A DNA stretch of 64,000 nt from positions 5,766,001 through 5,830,000 of the forward strand of contig OZ242006.1 of the NCBI GenBank assembly GCA_965204705.1. Direction: 5' to 3'. The stretch is from Bin5 sp965204705. Lineage in GTDB: Bacteria; Chloroflexota; Anaerolineae; Caldilineales; Caldilineaceae. Under the pieces are notes generated by a model, which was not told the DNA's origin, did not search any database, and was given only the letters and a program-made list of their open reading frames with translations. Made by a program: the position numbers and the translations under genes. Of the stretch, positions 8,920 to 18,229 are shown in pieces. The stretch's first letter is position 1. Every line of letters starts with the position of its first letter.

Positions 8920-10470
8920 TCACTCGGTCTCAGGCGCTGCGACCTGGGGCGGCCGGCTTGCCAGCGGCCCGATCCATTCGGTGAAGAGCACGTCGGCGAC
9001 CTCCGGGTCGACCCCGCGCAACGCCGCCAACATATCTGCGGGCGTTATGATTTTGTACTGGTAGTCGGCCAGGTAGTTTTGCAGAAACTGCTTGAATGCC
9101 CGCTCGCCCAGCGTGCGGCGGATGGCGGAGAAGAAGAGGGCGCCCTTGCCGTAGACGATGCCCTCGTAAATCCTGCCGTCTGCAAAGGCGGTCACCGGTT
9201 GCGCGAGCGCCGCGTCCTGTTCGCGGCTGATCAACCCGTCGACGACCGCCTGCCAGCGGCGGTATTCGAGGATGTCGGCTTCGTCGGGGCCGTGCACCGC
9301 CTCATAGTAGATGCGGCTTGAGTATTCGGCCAGACCTTCATCGACCCAGGGCTGGTTGACGGGATCGTTGTGGACAAGCTGGTACCACCACTGATGCGCG
9401 ACTTCGTGGACCGCCCGGATCTCCAGCTGGTCCCGGTAGCGGTCATACAGCTGTACGCCCAATAGAAAGACCTGCGGGTATTCCATCCCCCTGAAGCTGA
9501 TCGGCGCGGACGCCACGCGCAGGTCAGGGTATGGATAGGGCCCGAACCAGTCGCTGTACACCCGCAGCGCGGCCGCCGTATGCTGCAGAACGGCCCGTCC
9601 TGCCTCTTCATGTCCCGGCAACCAGTAGCTGGTGACGCGGGTGCCGTATGCGTCCAGACTGTCGGATTGGAAGCGGTCGCTCATGTGGACGATGAACTCG
9701 CGCGACGGCTCCGTCTCCCAGCGGTGTTGGATATGCTGCTCACCGACCACGGTGGAGGTGATCAATTGGCCGCTGGCCACGGGGATCTGATCTATGGGGA
9801 TGGTGCCGGTGACGACGAACTGGGAGATATAGTTGAAGGCTGCGTCGCCGCGGCTGGTGCCCCGCTCCAGCCACCAGCGTCCGCTCGCCGCGGTCGGGCC
9901 CGGCAGGTAGACGGCGAGTGAGGGGTAAAAGAGCGGCAGGCTCAGGAACTCCTGGCTGAGGCCGAAGAGGCGGTAGGCCCCCGTCGTATCCGCGCCCCAG
10001 TGGGGGACGCGCAACTGCCAGCTCAGATAGACATCTGTTGTCTGCCCGCGCAGCAGCGCCCGCGGCAGGTCCACGCGGATGGCCGTGTTCTGCGCCAGAT
10101 AGGTAAAGGGGACAGTTCTGCCCTCGACCGTCACGTTCTGAATGCTGAATTCGCCGCCGTAGTGGGGCAACGCCGGGTAGAGGCGAAAGACCAGGTGCGT
10201 CCAGGGGTCGGCGCTGGTGTTCGGGACGCGGACATTGGCTGATCCTTGCAGGAAGATCAGATCGTCGCTGAGGGAGAACTCGATCTCATACTGCGGCATC
10301 GGGTCGAACGCCGCCAACGGGTCTTCCTCTTCCGCGGTTGAAGGGCGGAACCCGCTGCAGGCGGCCAGCAGGATCATCAGCAGCAGAAGGCTGAGCCCCG
10401 CCGCGCTATACGCGGGGGGAACTCGTCTTCCCTTTCTTCTCTTTACGCTCTCCTCTGCGTTTGGGGGCAT
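8920..10470 (-). CDS. M1-family (gluzincin) metallopeptidase-like lipoprotein
   Basis: About 516 aa from ATG 10470 (MPPNAEESVKRRKGRR); the frame is open to 10584 but the extra residues are not signal-like. The signal peptide has a KRRKGRR n-region, a Leu-rich core and lipobox LLAAC, predicting a membrane-anchored lipoprotein. The zinc site is HEVAHQWW (about residue 353-360), with the third ligand in WVDEGLAEYSS 19 residues after the second His, as in M1/leukotriene-A4-hydrolase-type peptidases. The domain before it matches the M1 beta-sandwich. The canonical GAMEN is represented by FRGMEYP. Probably an extracytoplasmic aminopeptidase. Confidence 0.85.
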   Translation of the reverse strand: MPPNAEESVKRRKGRRVPPAYSAAGLSLLLLMILLAACSGFRPSTAEEEDPLAAFDPMPQYEIEFSLSDDLIFLQGSANVRVPNTSADPWTHLVFRLYPALPHYGGEFSIQNVTVEGRTVPFTYLAQNTAIRVDLPRALLRGQTTDVYLSWQLRVPHWGADTTGAYRLFGLSQEFLSLPLFYPSLAVYLPGPTAASGRWWLERGTSRGDAAFNYISQFVVTGTIPIDQIPVASGQLITSTVVGEQHIQHRWETEPSREFIVHMSDRFQSDSLDAYGTRVTSYWLPGHEEAGRAVLQHTAAALRVYSDWFGPYPYPDLRVASAPISFRGMEYPQVFLLGVQLYDRYRDQLEIRAVHEVAHQWWYQLVHNDPVNQPWVDEGLAEYSSRIYYEAVHGPDEADILEYRRWQAVVDGLISREQDAALAQPVTAFADGRIYEGIVYGKGALFFSAIRRTLGERAFKQFLQNYLADYQYKIITPADMLAALRGVDPEVADVLFTEWIGPLASRPPQVAAPETE

Positions 10471-10770
10471 CTGGCGATACCACGGAAACGTTGCGTGTTG
10501 TTTGGGTGCGCTGACGGTCTGTTTTCTGGGTGCCCGGGCCGGCCCGATCCACCGTCTTCTACTGGATAGGCAAAACCTGGACACACTTGGGGGAGGAAAG
10601 GCGACGCCTAGTCTACTCTATAATATCATAACCGGATAGTACAAGGTAAAATATGCACGGATGTGCTATACTGTTGAGAGTTGAGTTGTAGCCATCTGTA
10701 GTGGGCGTCCGTCTGATTGCGACACGCAATGCGGTCAAGCCGCTGTCCAAAACTGTTGAAGGAAGACTGA

Positions 10771-11982
10771 ATGTTTGTGCGAAGCGTCGCGGCCGAAGCG
10801 TTGGACCGGAAGAAGGAGCTGTTCTCGTTATACGATCAGGACCGGCGGGAGGAGCAGAGGCGCATGAAGGGGTGGCTGGAGGAGTTGAAGGCGGGTTCCG
10901 CCGCTTCCCTGAACGACCGGCTCGACGCCATCGACGACGCCTGGCCCGGCGCACTGCTCACGGCGGAGTTCGACCGCGCAGATGGCATGCGCATCCCGCT
11001 GGGCGCGGCCTGGCAGAATCGTGAGCAAGCCCGTCGTTGGGCGCTGGATGTCCTCGAAGGCCGGCCGGTGCTGGCAGTCGACGGCAGCCAGATCGTACCG
11101 ACCACCGACTACGCCCCTCCGGTGGGCGCGGTGCAGATCGGCTGGTTCTTCAATGACCGGGGCAGGGAAACGGATGGTGACGCCGGCGGTCGCTATGAAA
11201 AGGATATCGCCTTTGAGGTGCTGGCTCCGGACGAGCTGCTCGACTCGGGCGGCGACGAGGGCGTCTTCCCCAACTGGCGCGTGAACCAGGAGCGCTTCAT
11301 TCTTGAGTGCGCCAAATTGTGTGAGTTCATGGAGCGCTGTGCGGGGCGGCCGTTTGAGCGCAAGCCGGTCTGTTTCCTGGACGGTTCGCTGATCATTTCC
11401 TTTGCCGGGCAGCTGCGCGCCGGGCGTGAGCACGGTTATATTCAGGCGGTGCAGGCGTTGCTGGCCTGCTCCGAGCGTACGCGTACGCCGCTGGTCGGCT
11501 ATGTGGACAACACCTACAGCCGCGACCTCGTCACCCTGCTGGCGGCGCTGCACGGTCTGCCGGCGCCGGCACAGATCAACGACGCTTACCTGTTGCGAGA
11601 GACGCTGCCCGATTGGGGCGATCGCAGCCCGTTCTGGGTATGCGCACGCCCGGATCGTCTCAGTGATGCAGGCCGCGCCGATTTCTATAAGCAGGTCTGT
11701 TTCTGCCTGGCTCGGCTGAGCATGGGGAACGCGCCGGCGCGGCTGGAGATACCGCGCTGGCTGCTGGAGTCCGGCCGCGCCGATGAGGTCGTCGCCGTCG
11801 TCCTCGCCGAGGCGGTTGTGGGCAGCGGCTATCCGTACGTGTTGGAGGCGGCGGACGTCACCGCGGTCATTCAGCAGCAGGACCGCCAGCGCTTTTACCG
11901 GCTCTACCAGGATTTTCTGCAGGAGCAGGGCCTGGCGATGACGGTCACGCGCAAGCAGCGGAGTAAACAATTGAGGCGGTAA
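10771..11982 (+). CDS. nurA: NurA-type 5'-3' nuclease
   Basis: A 403-aa NurA domain protein. The two conserved metal-binding motifs are present: LAVDGSQIVP (about residue 101-110) and CFLDGSLIISFAG (about 202-214), plus a late GYPYVLEAADVTAVI. NurA works with the HerA translocase in DNA end resection. No herA is adjacent here: the neighbours are a peptidase upstream on the other strand and ogt downstream. The start ATG follows GAAGGAAGACTGA. Confidence 0.88.
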   Translation: MFVRSVAAEALDRKKELFSLYDQDRREEQRRMKGWLEELKAGSAASLNDRLDAIDDAWPGALLTAEFDRADGMRIPLGAAWQNREQARRWALDVLEGRPVLAVDGSQIVPTTDYAPPVGAVQIGWFFNDRGRETDGDAGGRYEKDIAFEVLAPDELLDSGGDEGVFPNWRVNQERFILECAKLCEFMERCAGRPFERKPVCFLDGSLIISFAGQLRAGREHGYIQAVQALLACSERTRTPLVGYVDNTYSRDLVTLLAALHGLPAPAQINDAYLLRETLPDWGDRSPFWVCARPDRLSDAGRADFYKQVCFCLARLSMGNAPARLEIPRWLLESGRADEVVAVVLAEAVVGSGYPYVLEAADVTAVIQQQDRQRFYRLYQDFLQEQGLAMTVTRKQRSKQLRR

Positions 11983-12019
11983 CTGCAGTGGTCAGTGGTC
12001 GGTGACCAGTGGTCAGTGA
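11983..12019 (+). repeat. Solo CAGTGGT-heptad tract
   Basis: The sequence ACTGCAGTGGTCAGTGGTC and following variants begins right after the nurA stop. It is the tail module of the dispersed repeat family, without the G/C hairpins. Confidence 0.6.
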
Positions 12020-12092
12020 GGGCGCAGGTCTTTGGCGCGCGGAAGGTTTGCATCATCGCAATCTCTTAATCGTAGAACTTACGGAGTAGACA

Positions 12093-12572
12093 ATGTCGCA
12101 TGCGGTAACGAACTACGAATCCCCCATCGGGTTTCTTGAGATTCACGCTACGGACACGGCGGTAGGTAGAGTCGAGTTCGCCGGCGAACAGGCAGGAGAG
12201 GGTGAAGAGGCGAGTGGGCATCCGCTGCTGGAGGAGGTGCGGCGTCAGCTGGACGCCTATTTCGCTGGCGAGTTACGTTGTTTTGATCTGCCCCTGGATC
12301 TGGAGGGTACGCCGTTTCAGCGCCAGGTGTGGCAGCAGCTTCGCAGTGTCGGGTATGGTGAGACCGCCAGCTATCAGGAGATAGCTGTTGCGATTGACAA
12401 CCCCAAGGCGGTGCGTGCGGTCGGCGCGGCGAACGGGCGAAATCCGGTCGCCATTATTGTGCCCTGTCATCGGATTATTGGCAGCGGCGGGCGGGCGAAG
12501 TTGACGGGGTATGGGGGTGGGTTGTGGCGTAAGGAGTGGTTGTTAAGGCATGAGGGGGTGTTGTTGGTGTAG
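12093..12572 (+). CDS. ogt: Methylated-DNA--[protein]-cysteine S-methyltransferase
   Basis: A 159-aa repair methyltransferase. The active-site motif is IIVPCHRIIGSGG (catalytic Cys about residue 125), preceded by the helix-turn-helix region GETASYQEIAVAIDNPKAVRAVGAANGRNP with the finger Arg. It transfers alkyl groups from O6-alkylguanine to itself. The N-terminal domain is short, Ogt-like rather than Ada-fused. A GGAG ribosome-binding site precedes the ATG. Confidence 0.95.
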   Translation: MSHAVTNYESPIGFLEIHATDTAVGRVEFAGEQAGEGEEASGHPLLEEVRRQLDAYFAGELRCFDLPLDLEGTPFQRQVWQQLRSVGYGETASYQEIAVAIDNPKAVRAVGAANGRNPVAIIVPCHRIIGSGGRAKLTGYGGGLWRKEWLLRHEGVLLV

Positions 12573-12584
12573 GGGGGACAAGAG

Positions 12585-12869
12585 ATGAGATGGATGCTCA
12601 AATGCGTGGTCGAGCCCGAAGATGATTGGTATGTTTCCTACTGCGAGGAATTAGGTGTTGCAAGCCAGGGGGAAACTGCTAATGAGGCGAAGAAAAACCT
12701 GGAGGAAGCAATTGAGATGTTTTTTGAAGATGCTTCGCCAAGCGAAACTATCAGTCTCCTTGCCCGTCTTAAACCGGAATCTTCTGTTGCACTCTTGCAT
12801 CCTCCAAAGATTTCCGTTATGCAGCACGAGGAAGAGCAGGGCATACAATGGGTGCTTGTTGCAGCCTAG
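12585..12869 (+). CDS. HicB-like antitoxin domain protein (orphan)
   Basis: A 94-aa protein with the HicB partial-RNase-H fold pattern: WYVSYCEELGVASQGET followed by ANEAKKNLEEAIEMFFED. No HicA (small dsRBD-like toxin) frame is visible on either side. It begins 12 bp after ogt, so it is probably read from the same message. HicB-only proteins are common and may have lost a partner or act on a distant one. Confidence 0.8.
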   Translation: MRWMLKCVVEPEDDWYVSYCEELGVASQGETANEAKKNLEEAIEMFFEDASPSETISLLARLKPESSVALLHPPKISVMQHEEEQGIQWVLVAA

Positions 12870-12904
12870 ACTGAGACGGTTATTGGATCGCGAAGCCTGA
12901 ATAC

Positions 12905-12972
12905 ACCTTATTTTTCCTGTTTCGTGGTCCAAAGATTGGGGCTCACCATACTATTCATTGGGGTCAACCATA
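12905..12972. repeat. Solo IS3-type ends upstream of the restriction cassette
   Basis: On the minus strand the sequence ending at 12944 reads TGAGCCCCAATCTTTGGACC, and the next ends at 12965 as TGACCCCAATGAATAG. These resemble the IS3-like element ends at 45476 and 49315 (TGAACCCC..TTTGGACCAC). The transposase is absent. The second motif recurs at 38467-38482 and, more loosely, inverted at 18094-18111. Confidence 0.4.
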
Positions 12973-13085
12973 AACGTCATGCCAAAACAGGGTCACAAAT
13001 GGTAGAATATGTCGCACTTGAAGACGAGAATGGCTAACTGTCTACACAGAAATATCAAGCGCAAAAACTTTTGGGAATCTGACCT

Positions 13086-15338
13086 ATGACACAAACTGAC
13101 ATCATCCAGACAATTCTCAAAGACAGCAACTATCATCTTTCCTTATTTCGGGAAGACGAGATCGAGGATCTGCGCGACGGAATCATCGTCAAGACAACGA
13201 AGGGCGAGGAAGCGCCCTTTGTCCGTTGTATCGTCCGCGACAAGGAAGTTCAGTTGAAGCCGGAGGAGATCGTCCGTCAACTGTACGCGACAAGGCTGAT
13301 CAACCGGTACGGGTACCCCGGCAAACGCCTTAGTTTCGAGCACGCCGTCAACTTTGGCAAGGAAAAGAAAAAGGCCGACATAGTTATCTTCGACAAAGAC
13401 CGGCCCGATACCGCTTATATTATCGTCGAACTGAAAAAGCCAAAGCTTAAAGACGGCAAGAGCCAACTGCGCTCCTACTGCAACGCTACCGGCGCGCCGA
13501 TTGGCGTGTGGACCAACGGTGAACAGATCTCCCACTATCATCGCAAAGACCCCAACTATTTTGAAGATATCACCGATATCCCCAAAGCGGAGCAGAGTCT
13601 CCAGGATATACTCAGCGAACGCTTTACGCTGAAAGACCTGGTCATTCGGGATAAACTCGCCAATGAGCGCAAGTCCCTGAAAGATATCATCTTGGAACTG
13701 GAGGATGAGGTTTTGGCAAACGCCGGCGTAGATGTGTTTGAGGAAGTTTTCAAACTCATATTCACCAAGCTATATGATGAGTTCCTTAGTCAGAAGGACA
13801 AGGATTTACTCAACTATTATATGCGGCAAGTCACCAAGACTGCCGTACATGAACACGGGGCGCCTTACTATCTCGATGGGAAGGACTTTGAGGCCCTTAA
13901 GGGAGCTGTCGCAGGTGTGGACGATGACGGATTTCGAATATTGGAGTTCCGAAATACCGGGCAGACCGATTCCGAACTGAAAAAGAAGATCCAGAGCTTG
14001 TTTGATGATGCAAAAAATAATTGGGCGGGCGTTTTCCCCGATGGCGCAGAGTTTGAACTTTCCGACAGCCACCTAGCCGTCTGCGTATCCAGCTTGCAGG
14101 ATGTCAAACTGTTCAATTCCAATCTGCTGGTGGTGGACGAAGCCTTTGAATATCTTGTCAACAAGTCGGCCAAAGGCGAAAAGGGGCAGTACTTTACCCC
14201 GCGTCATGTGATCGATATGTGCGTGCAGATGCTTAACCCGCAGCCGGGCGAATATATGATCGATACCGCTTCCGGCAGCTGCGGATTTCCCGTGCATACC
14301 ATCTTCCAACTTACTGGGCATCTCTTCACCAATGCCGAAATCCCCGACGAGGACAAACGGCACGTCCTCAGGGTGTTTGGCATCGACTTTGACGAAAAAA
14401 CGGTCAGGGTGGCTAGAACGCTAAACCTGATTGCCGGTGACGGCGAGACCAACGTTCTGCACCTGAACACGCTCGACTACGAACGCTGGCGCGACAGGAC
14501 CGATCAGGACAGAAAATGGATCAACACCTACGGCAGGGGATTTGAACGCTTGGAAAAACTGAGAGCCGAAAGGGGAGAAAACCAGCGGTTCAACTTTGAC
14601 ATTCTGATGGCGAATCCTCCCTTTGCCGGGGACATCAAGGAGAGCCGTCTTCTGCACCAGTACGAACTCGGCTTCAAGGCAAACGGCAAGGCCCAATCCA
14701 AAGTCGGCCGCGACATTCTGTTTATAGAGCGCAACCTGGACTTTCTGAAACCGGGCGGACGCATGGCGATCGTGCTGCCGCAAGGCCGATTCAACAACAC
14801 ATCCGACAAGTATATCCGCGATTTCATCGCTGAGCGCGCCCGCATCCTGGCCGTGGTCGGGTTGCACAGCAATACCTTCAAACCCCATACCGGCACCAAG
14901 ACCAGCGTTCTGTTCCTGCAGAAGTGGGACGATGACCCGGAGCAGCGGGCGTACTGTCCCAAGGTGGACGACTACCCCATATTCTTTGCCGTGAGCGAGA
15001 AAGGTGGCAAGGACAATTCGGGCGATTACATCTATGTCAAAGGCGACAACGGCAAATATAAACTGGATGGGAACGGTCATATGATCGTGGACCATGACCT
15101 GCACAGCCATGACGGGGAGTTGTCCGACGGCATTGCCGAAGCTTTTATCGCTTGGGCACAAAGTGAAGGGCTGAGCTTCTGGCGAATCGAAGAGGAAAAA
15201 CTGGACAACAAACGGCGAGAGGTATGGCAGAACATTGTCGACAACAATCGTAGTCGACGGCTCCACGTCGATCCTGACATCGACATCTCCCGCCTGACCG
15301 ATGAAATGAACGACATGGAGCTGGAGCTTGAACGGTGA
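13086..15338 (+). CDS. Restriction-methyltransferase fusion (HSDR_N nuclease + N6-adenine MTase), BcgI-like/type I-like
   Basis: A 750-aa protein. The N-terminal ~160 residues match the HsdR N-terminal nuclease domain: ADIVIFDKD (D98) followed by YIIVELKKPK (E115-x-K117), a PD-(D/E)xK core. A helical linker follows, then an N6-adenine methyltransferase: GQYFTPRHVIDM (about residue 364), DTASGSCGFP (motif I, about 395) and ILMANPPFAGD (motif IV, about 509). No helicase motor is encoded here or nearby. With the separate specificity gene at 16694 the layout resembles type IIB BcgI (RM polypeptide + S polypeptide) more than classical hsdRMS. It overlaps the next gene by 4 bp (GTGA). Uncertain: whether the nuclease is active. 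Confidence 0.85.
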   Translation: MTQTDIIQTILKDSNYHLSLFREDEIEDLRDGIIVKTTKGEEAPFVRCIVRDKEVQLKPEEIVRQLYATRLINRYGYPGKRLSFEHAVNFGKEKKKADIVIFDKDRPDTAYIIVELKKPKLKDGKSQLRSYCNATGAPIGVWTNGEQISHYHRKDPNYFEDITDIPKAEQSLQDILSERFTLKDLVIRDKLANERKSLKDIILELEDEVLANAGVDVFEEVFKLIFTKLYDEFLSQKDKDLLNYYMRQVTKTAVHEHGAPYYLDGKDFEALKGAVAGVDDDGFRILEFRNTGQTDSELKKKIQSLFDDAKNNWAGVFPDGAEFELSDSHLAVCVSSLQDVKLFNSNLLVVDEAFEYLVNKSAKGEKGQYFTPRHVIDMCVQMLNPQPGEYMIDTASGSCGFPVHTIFQLTGHLFTNAEIPDEDKRHVLRVFGIDFDEKTVRVARTLNLIAGDGETNVLHLNTLDYERWRDRTDQDRKWINTYGRGFERLEKLRAERGENQRFNFDILMANPPFAGDIKESRLLHQYELGFKANGKAQSKVGRDILFIERNLDFLKPGGRMAIVLPQGRFNNTSDKYIRDFIAERARILAVVGLHSNTFKPHTGTKTSVLFLQKWDDDPEQRAYCPKVDDYPIFFAVSEKGGKDNSGDYIYVKGDNGKYKLDGNGHMIVDHDLHSHDGELSDGIAEAFIAWAQSEGLSFWRIEEEKLDNKRREVWQNIVDNNRSRRLHVDPDIDISRLTDEMNDMELELER

Positions 15339-15739
15339 TCTACATCGACACGGATGTGTTGGTCCATGCCTATGTCGTACAGGATCTTGAGAAGAACCGG
15401 CAAGCCAATCAAATCATTAAGCAGGCGAATGCAGATGACATCGCGGTCATCTCAACACTTACCGTCCAGGAACTGTTGTTTGTTCTTGCCAGACTGGGTA
15501 TAGAAGAACCGGTCATCCATACTATCTTCGATGAAGTCATGCAATTGGAGCCTCTCGCCTATGACACGACGGTTCTGCAGAGAGCGTATGACATGGCAAA
15601 GCGTATCGGCTTCAGGAATATCAATGATTGCATACATACAGCGATTGCTGAACAATACTGCTCGGAATTGATCACGTACAACAGGCGTGACTTTAGCAGG
15701 ATAAGGGAATTAGCAAAGATTAGCATGACGATATTGTGA
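15335..15739 (+). CDS. PIN-domain ribonuclease (VapC-like) embedded in the R-M operon
   Basis: A 134-aa PIN protein: IYIDTDVLVHAYV (first acidic residues), TVQELLFVLAR (Glu), NINDCIHTAIAEQY (Asp) and LITYNRRDFSRI (N..D) supply the four-acid metal site. The GTG start overlaps the methyltransferase stop by 4 bp, which implies translational coupling. There is no VapB-like antitoxin frame. Its position inside the operon suggests that it is part of the defence cassette rather than a free toxin-antitoxin toxin. Confidence 0.85.
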   Translation: MIYIDTDVLVHAYVVQDLEKNRQANQIIKQANADDIAVISTLTVQELLFVLARLGIEEPVIHTIFDEVMQLEPLAYDTTVLQRAYDMAKRIGFRNINDCIHTAIAEQYCSELITYNRRDFSRIRELAKISMTIL

Positions 15740-15826
15740 TAAAGAAAAGCCGAGTTGCTCGCTGGCATCGCCAAGGCTTTTGGCAAATGGGCCGAAAACA
15801 CAAGAAATGAATGCGGGAAGGATCAT

Positions 15827-16606
15827 ATGATGAGAAAGGCTAGAGAAAATCAACCGAAGATTGGTAGTGCGAAGTTTATTTGTCCACACTGTGGCGTACT
15901 AGCAAAACAAGATTGGACTGACGTGACCAAACTTTCCAAAACAGTAAATTCCATATTGAAGCATCTATACCTGGATTACAGGCAAGGTGAGCCAAAATTT
16001 CGGGGCATGATGATTGGGTCCGACGAATACCAGCAAGTAATTGGGGGATTCTATGATTTGTTGATTCGAGAGTCTCCCAGTTTATTGCAAAGAGAGTTCA
16101 TCCCTAGCTACTTTAGATTCGCTCGATGTCAGTCCTGCTCTGAGTTCACTGTTTGGGTAAAGAAAGAAATAATATATCCAAGATCATTTTCCTTTCCGGA
16201 ACCAAATGAAGACCTGAATGATGAAATCAAGAAACTGTATTGTGAAGCAGCTACGGTATTTCAAGATTCTCCTCGTGCATCTGCTGCACTTCTGCGCTTG
16301 TGCATTGAGGAACTATGCCAACAATTGGGAGAAACGGGAGCCTTAAACACTTGTATAGGGAACTTGGTTAAGAAAGGAATGAGTAGGCAGATTCAACAGG
16401 CATTAGACTATTGTCGAGTCATTGGCAATAGCGCTGTCCATGCAGGAAAGATCGATCTTGAGGAAGATCCCAGTAAAGTTTCTACACTTTTTGACTTGGT
16501 GAATGACATCGCTTACGAAATGATAACCAAGCCGAGAGAAATGAAACGAAAGTATTCTACTCTCCCGGAAGGTGCTAGGAAAGCAATAGAAGACAGAGAC
16601 AAATGA
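15827..16606 (+). CDS. DUF4145-type protein with zinc ribbon
   Basis: 259 aa from ATG 15827 (or the adjacent ATG at 15830). GGAAGGA at 15816-15822 decides this start over the TTG at 15755. Cys pairs CPHCG (N-terminal) and CQSC (about residue 100) form a likely zinc ribbon. The C-terminal half, AATVFQDSPRASAALLRLCIE and CRVIGNSAVHAG, is the DUF4145 helical module, which resembles HEPN-like domains and is often found beside restriction systems. Its precise role is unknown. It lies between the PIN and S genes in the same direction. Confidence 0.8.
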   Translation: MMRKARENQPKIGSAKFICPHCGVLAKQDWTDVTKLSKTVNSILKHLYLDYRQGEPKFRGMMIGSDEYQQVIGGFYDLLIRESPSLLQREFIPSYFRFARCQSCSEFTVWVKKEIIYPRSFSFPEPNEDLNDEIKKLYCEAATVFQDSPRASAALLRLCIEELCQQLGETGALNTCIGNLVKKGMSRQIQQALDYCRVIGNSAVHAGKIDLEEDPSKVSTLFDLVNDIAYEMITKPREMKRKYSTLPEGARKAIEDRDK

Positions 16607-16693
16607 TCTCAATGCTAGGCATAGGGAAAGAAACAGAAGTCAGTCCCATAGTATCGAGAAGTGCAGAGCGGTCGATTGGACAAAGGGACAAAT

Positions 16694-18088
16694 ATGCGAT
16701 TCAAAGTCAGAGAGTTGACGGATTTATCCTTGCATCCTGATTATCGTTGGGATAGTGAATACCTATGTTTTGAACCCTATAAGAGTGAGACACTCAAGTA
16801 TGTCTCCATAGGAAGCATCCTGACGTCAACTCAATATGGCATTTCAATAAAGATGAATGAAGATGAGGCAGGGACGAGAATTTACAGGATGAACGAGATC
16901 AGCAATGTGATTTGCGACCGCAATATATCCAAGTTCGCGGAATTGACTACTGGCGAAGTTGCCTCCTACAGACTCGAAGACAGAGACGTTCTCTTCAATC
17001 GCACGAATTCGCAAGCCTTCGTAGGAAGAACTGGGATATTCAGAAAATTTTCGGATGAGGATATAGTTTTCGCCTCTTACCTTGTACGCGTAAATCCAAA
17101 TCCAAAAATCGTTGTCCCTGAATATCTGACAGCATTTTTGAACACCAAATATGGTGTGCTCGATGTCAAAAGGCGAGCAAGAATTTCGATTAACCAGTCA
17201 AACGTTAATCCAGAGGAGCTTAAGAGGGTAGAAATTCCTTTGTTGTGCGACGAACTGCAATCTGAAATCACATTCTCGTATGATAAAGCCTTTAGCCTGA
17301 TTCAAGCGTCAGAGGCGAAGTATCACCAAGCCCAAACCCACCTCCTGTCTGAACTCGGCCTTGCAAACTGGCAGCCCCAACACCGGCTAACATTCGTTAG
17401 GAACTACTCGGACACGCGGCGGGCCGGCCGCATTGACGCTGAACACTTTCAGCCCAAATACGAAGACATACTTGATGCTGTAGAAGAATATCCGGGGGGC
17501 TGGGATACGCTGGGCAGTCTGGTCTACGTGAAAGACAGGAACTACAAACCGGAGAACAAGACGGAGTACAGATATATCGAACTCGCTGATATCGGCGACA
17601 ATGGAGAAATCACCGACTGCATGGTAGAGGAGGGACAGGATTTGCCTAGCAGGGCGAGGCGCAGGGTAGCAGTGGGAGATGTGATTGTTTCTTCAATTGA
17701 GGGTTCATTGAATCGCACCGCTCTGATAAGTCAGGAATATGACCAGGCGCTATGTTCAACCGGCTTTCACGTACTCAACTCGAAAGAGTTGAACTCGGCA
17801 ACCTTGCTTGTCTTGATGAAAAGTATAGTCGGGCAACTGCAATTAAAAAAAGGTTGCAGCGGAACAATTCTTACCGCTATCAGTCTACATGAGCTTGACA
17901 AACTGATCTTGCCCGTAATCCCGTCGGACATACAGGCTCACATCAAGCACAGAGTCACTGAATCCTTCAGCTTGCGCAAGCAATCCAAACATCTGCTGGA
18001 ATGCGCTAGGCGTGCCATCGAAATCGCCATTGAACAGAACGAACAGATTGCCATCGACTGGCTCAAAGGCGAGATATACCCCCGATAA
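16694..18088 (+). CDS. Type I-like DNA specificity subunit (HsdS)
   Basis: 464 aa from ATG 16694, with AAAGGGA at 16682-16688 as ribosome-binding site. There are two target-recognition domains separated by a long helix. The first ends at VKRRARISINQSNVNPEEL followed by a coiled coil with KYHQAQTHLLSELGL. The second begins RRAGRIDAEHFQPKYEDI and ends at LHELDKLILPVIP with a second helix. It should supply sequence recognition to the nuclease-methyltransferase at 13086. The TRDs have diverged from the flanking GC-rich composition. Confidence 0.9.
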   Translation: MRFKVRELTDLSLHPDYRWDSEYLCFEPYKSETLKYVSIGSILTSTQYGISIKMNEDEAGTRIYRMNEISNVICDRNISKFAELTTGEVASYRLEDRDVLFNRTNSQAFVGRTGIFRKFSDEDIVFASYLVRVNPNPKIVVPEYLTAFLNTKYGVLDVKRRARISINQSNVNPEELKRVEIPLLCDELQSEITFSYDKAFSLIQASEAKYHQAQTHLLSELGLANWQPQHRLTFVRNYSDTRRAGRIDAEHFQPKYEDILDAVEEYPGGWDTLGSLVYVKDRNYKPENKTEYRYIELADIGDNGEITDCMVEEGQDLPSRARRRVAVGDVIVSSIEGSLNRTALISQEYDQALCSTGFHVLNSKELNSATLLVLMKSIVGQLQLKKGCSGTILTAISLHELDKLILPVIPSDIQAHIKHRVTESFSLRKQSKHLLECARRAIEIAIEQNEQIAIDWLKGEIYPR

Positions 18089-18229
18089 AGTATTATGGTT
18101 GGCCCCATGTCAAGATCACGATAGGGTCAAAACAAGGCGCATCCAGAGGAAGGCGGCTGTGATGAGAATGCACGCGTCTCTCCCACTTTCACGAAATACG
18201 TCAATTCTTGGTATCAAATTGAATTCACA

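Noticed and set aside
8873..8920. Fluoride riboswitch before crcB
   Set aside because: The gap to the upstream gene is under 50 bp and shows no GG-GAUGG/CUGAUG-type aptamer sequence.
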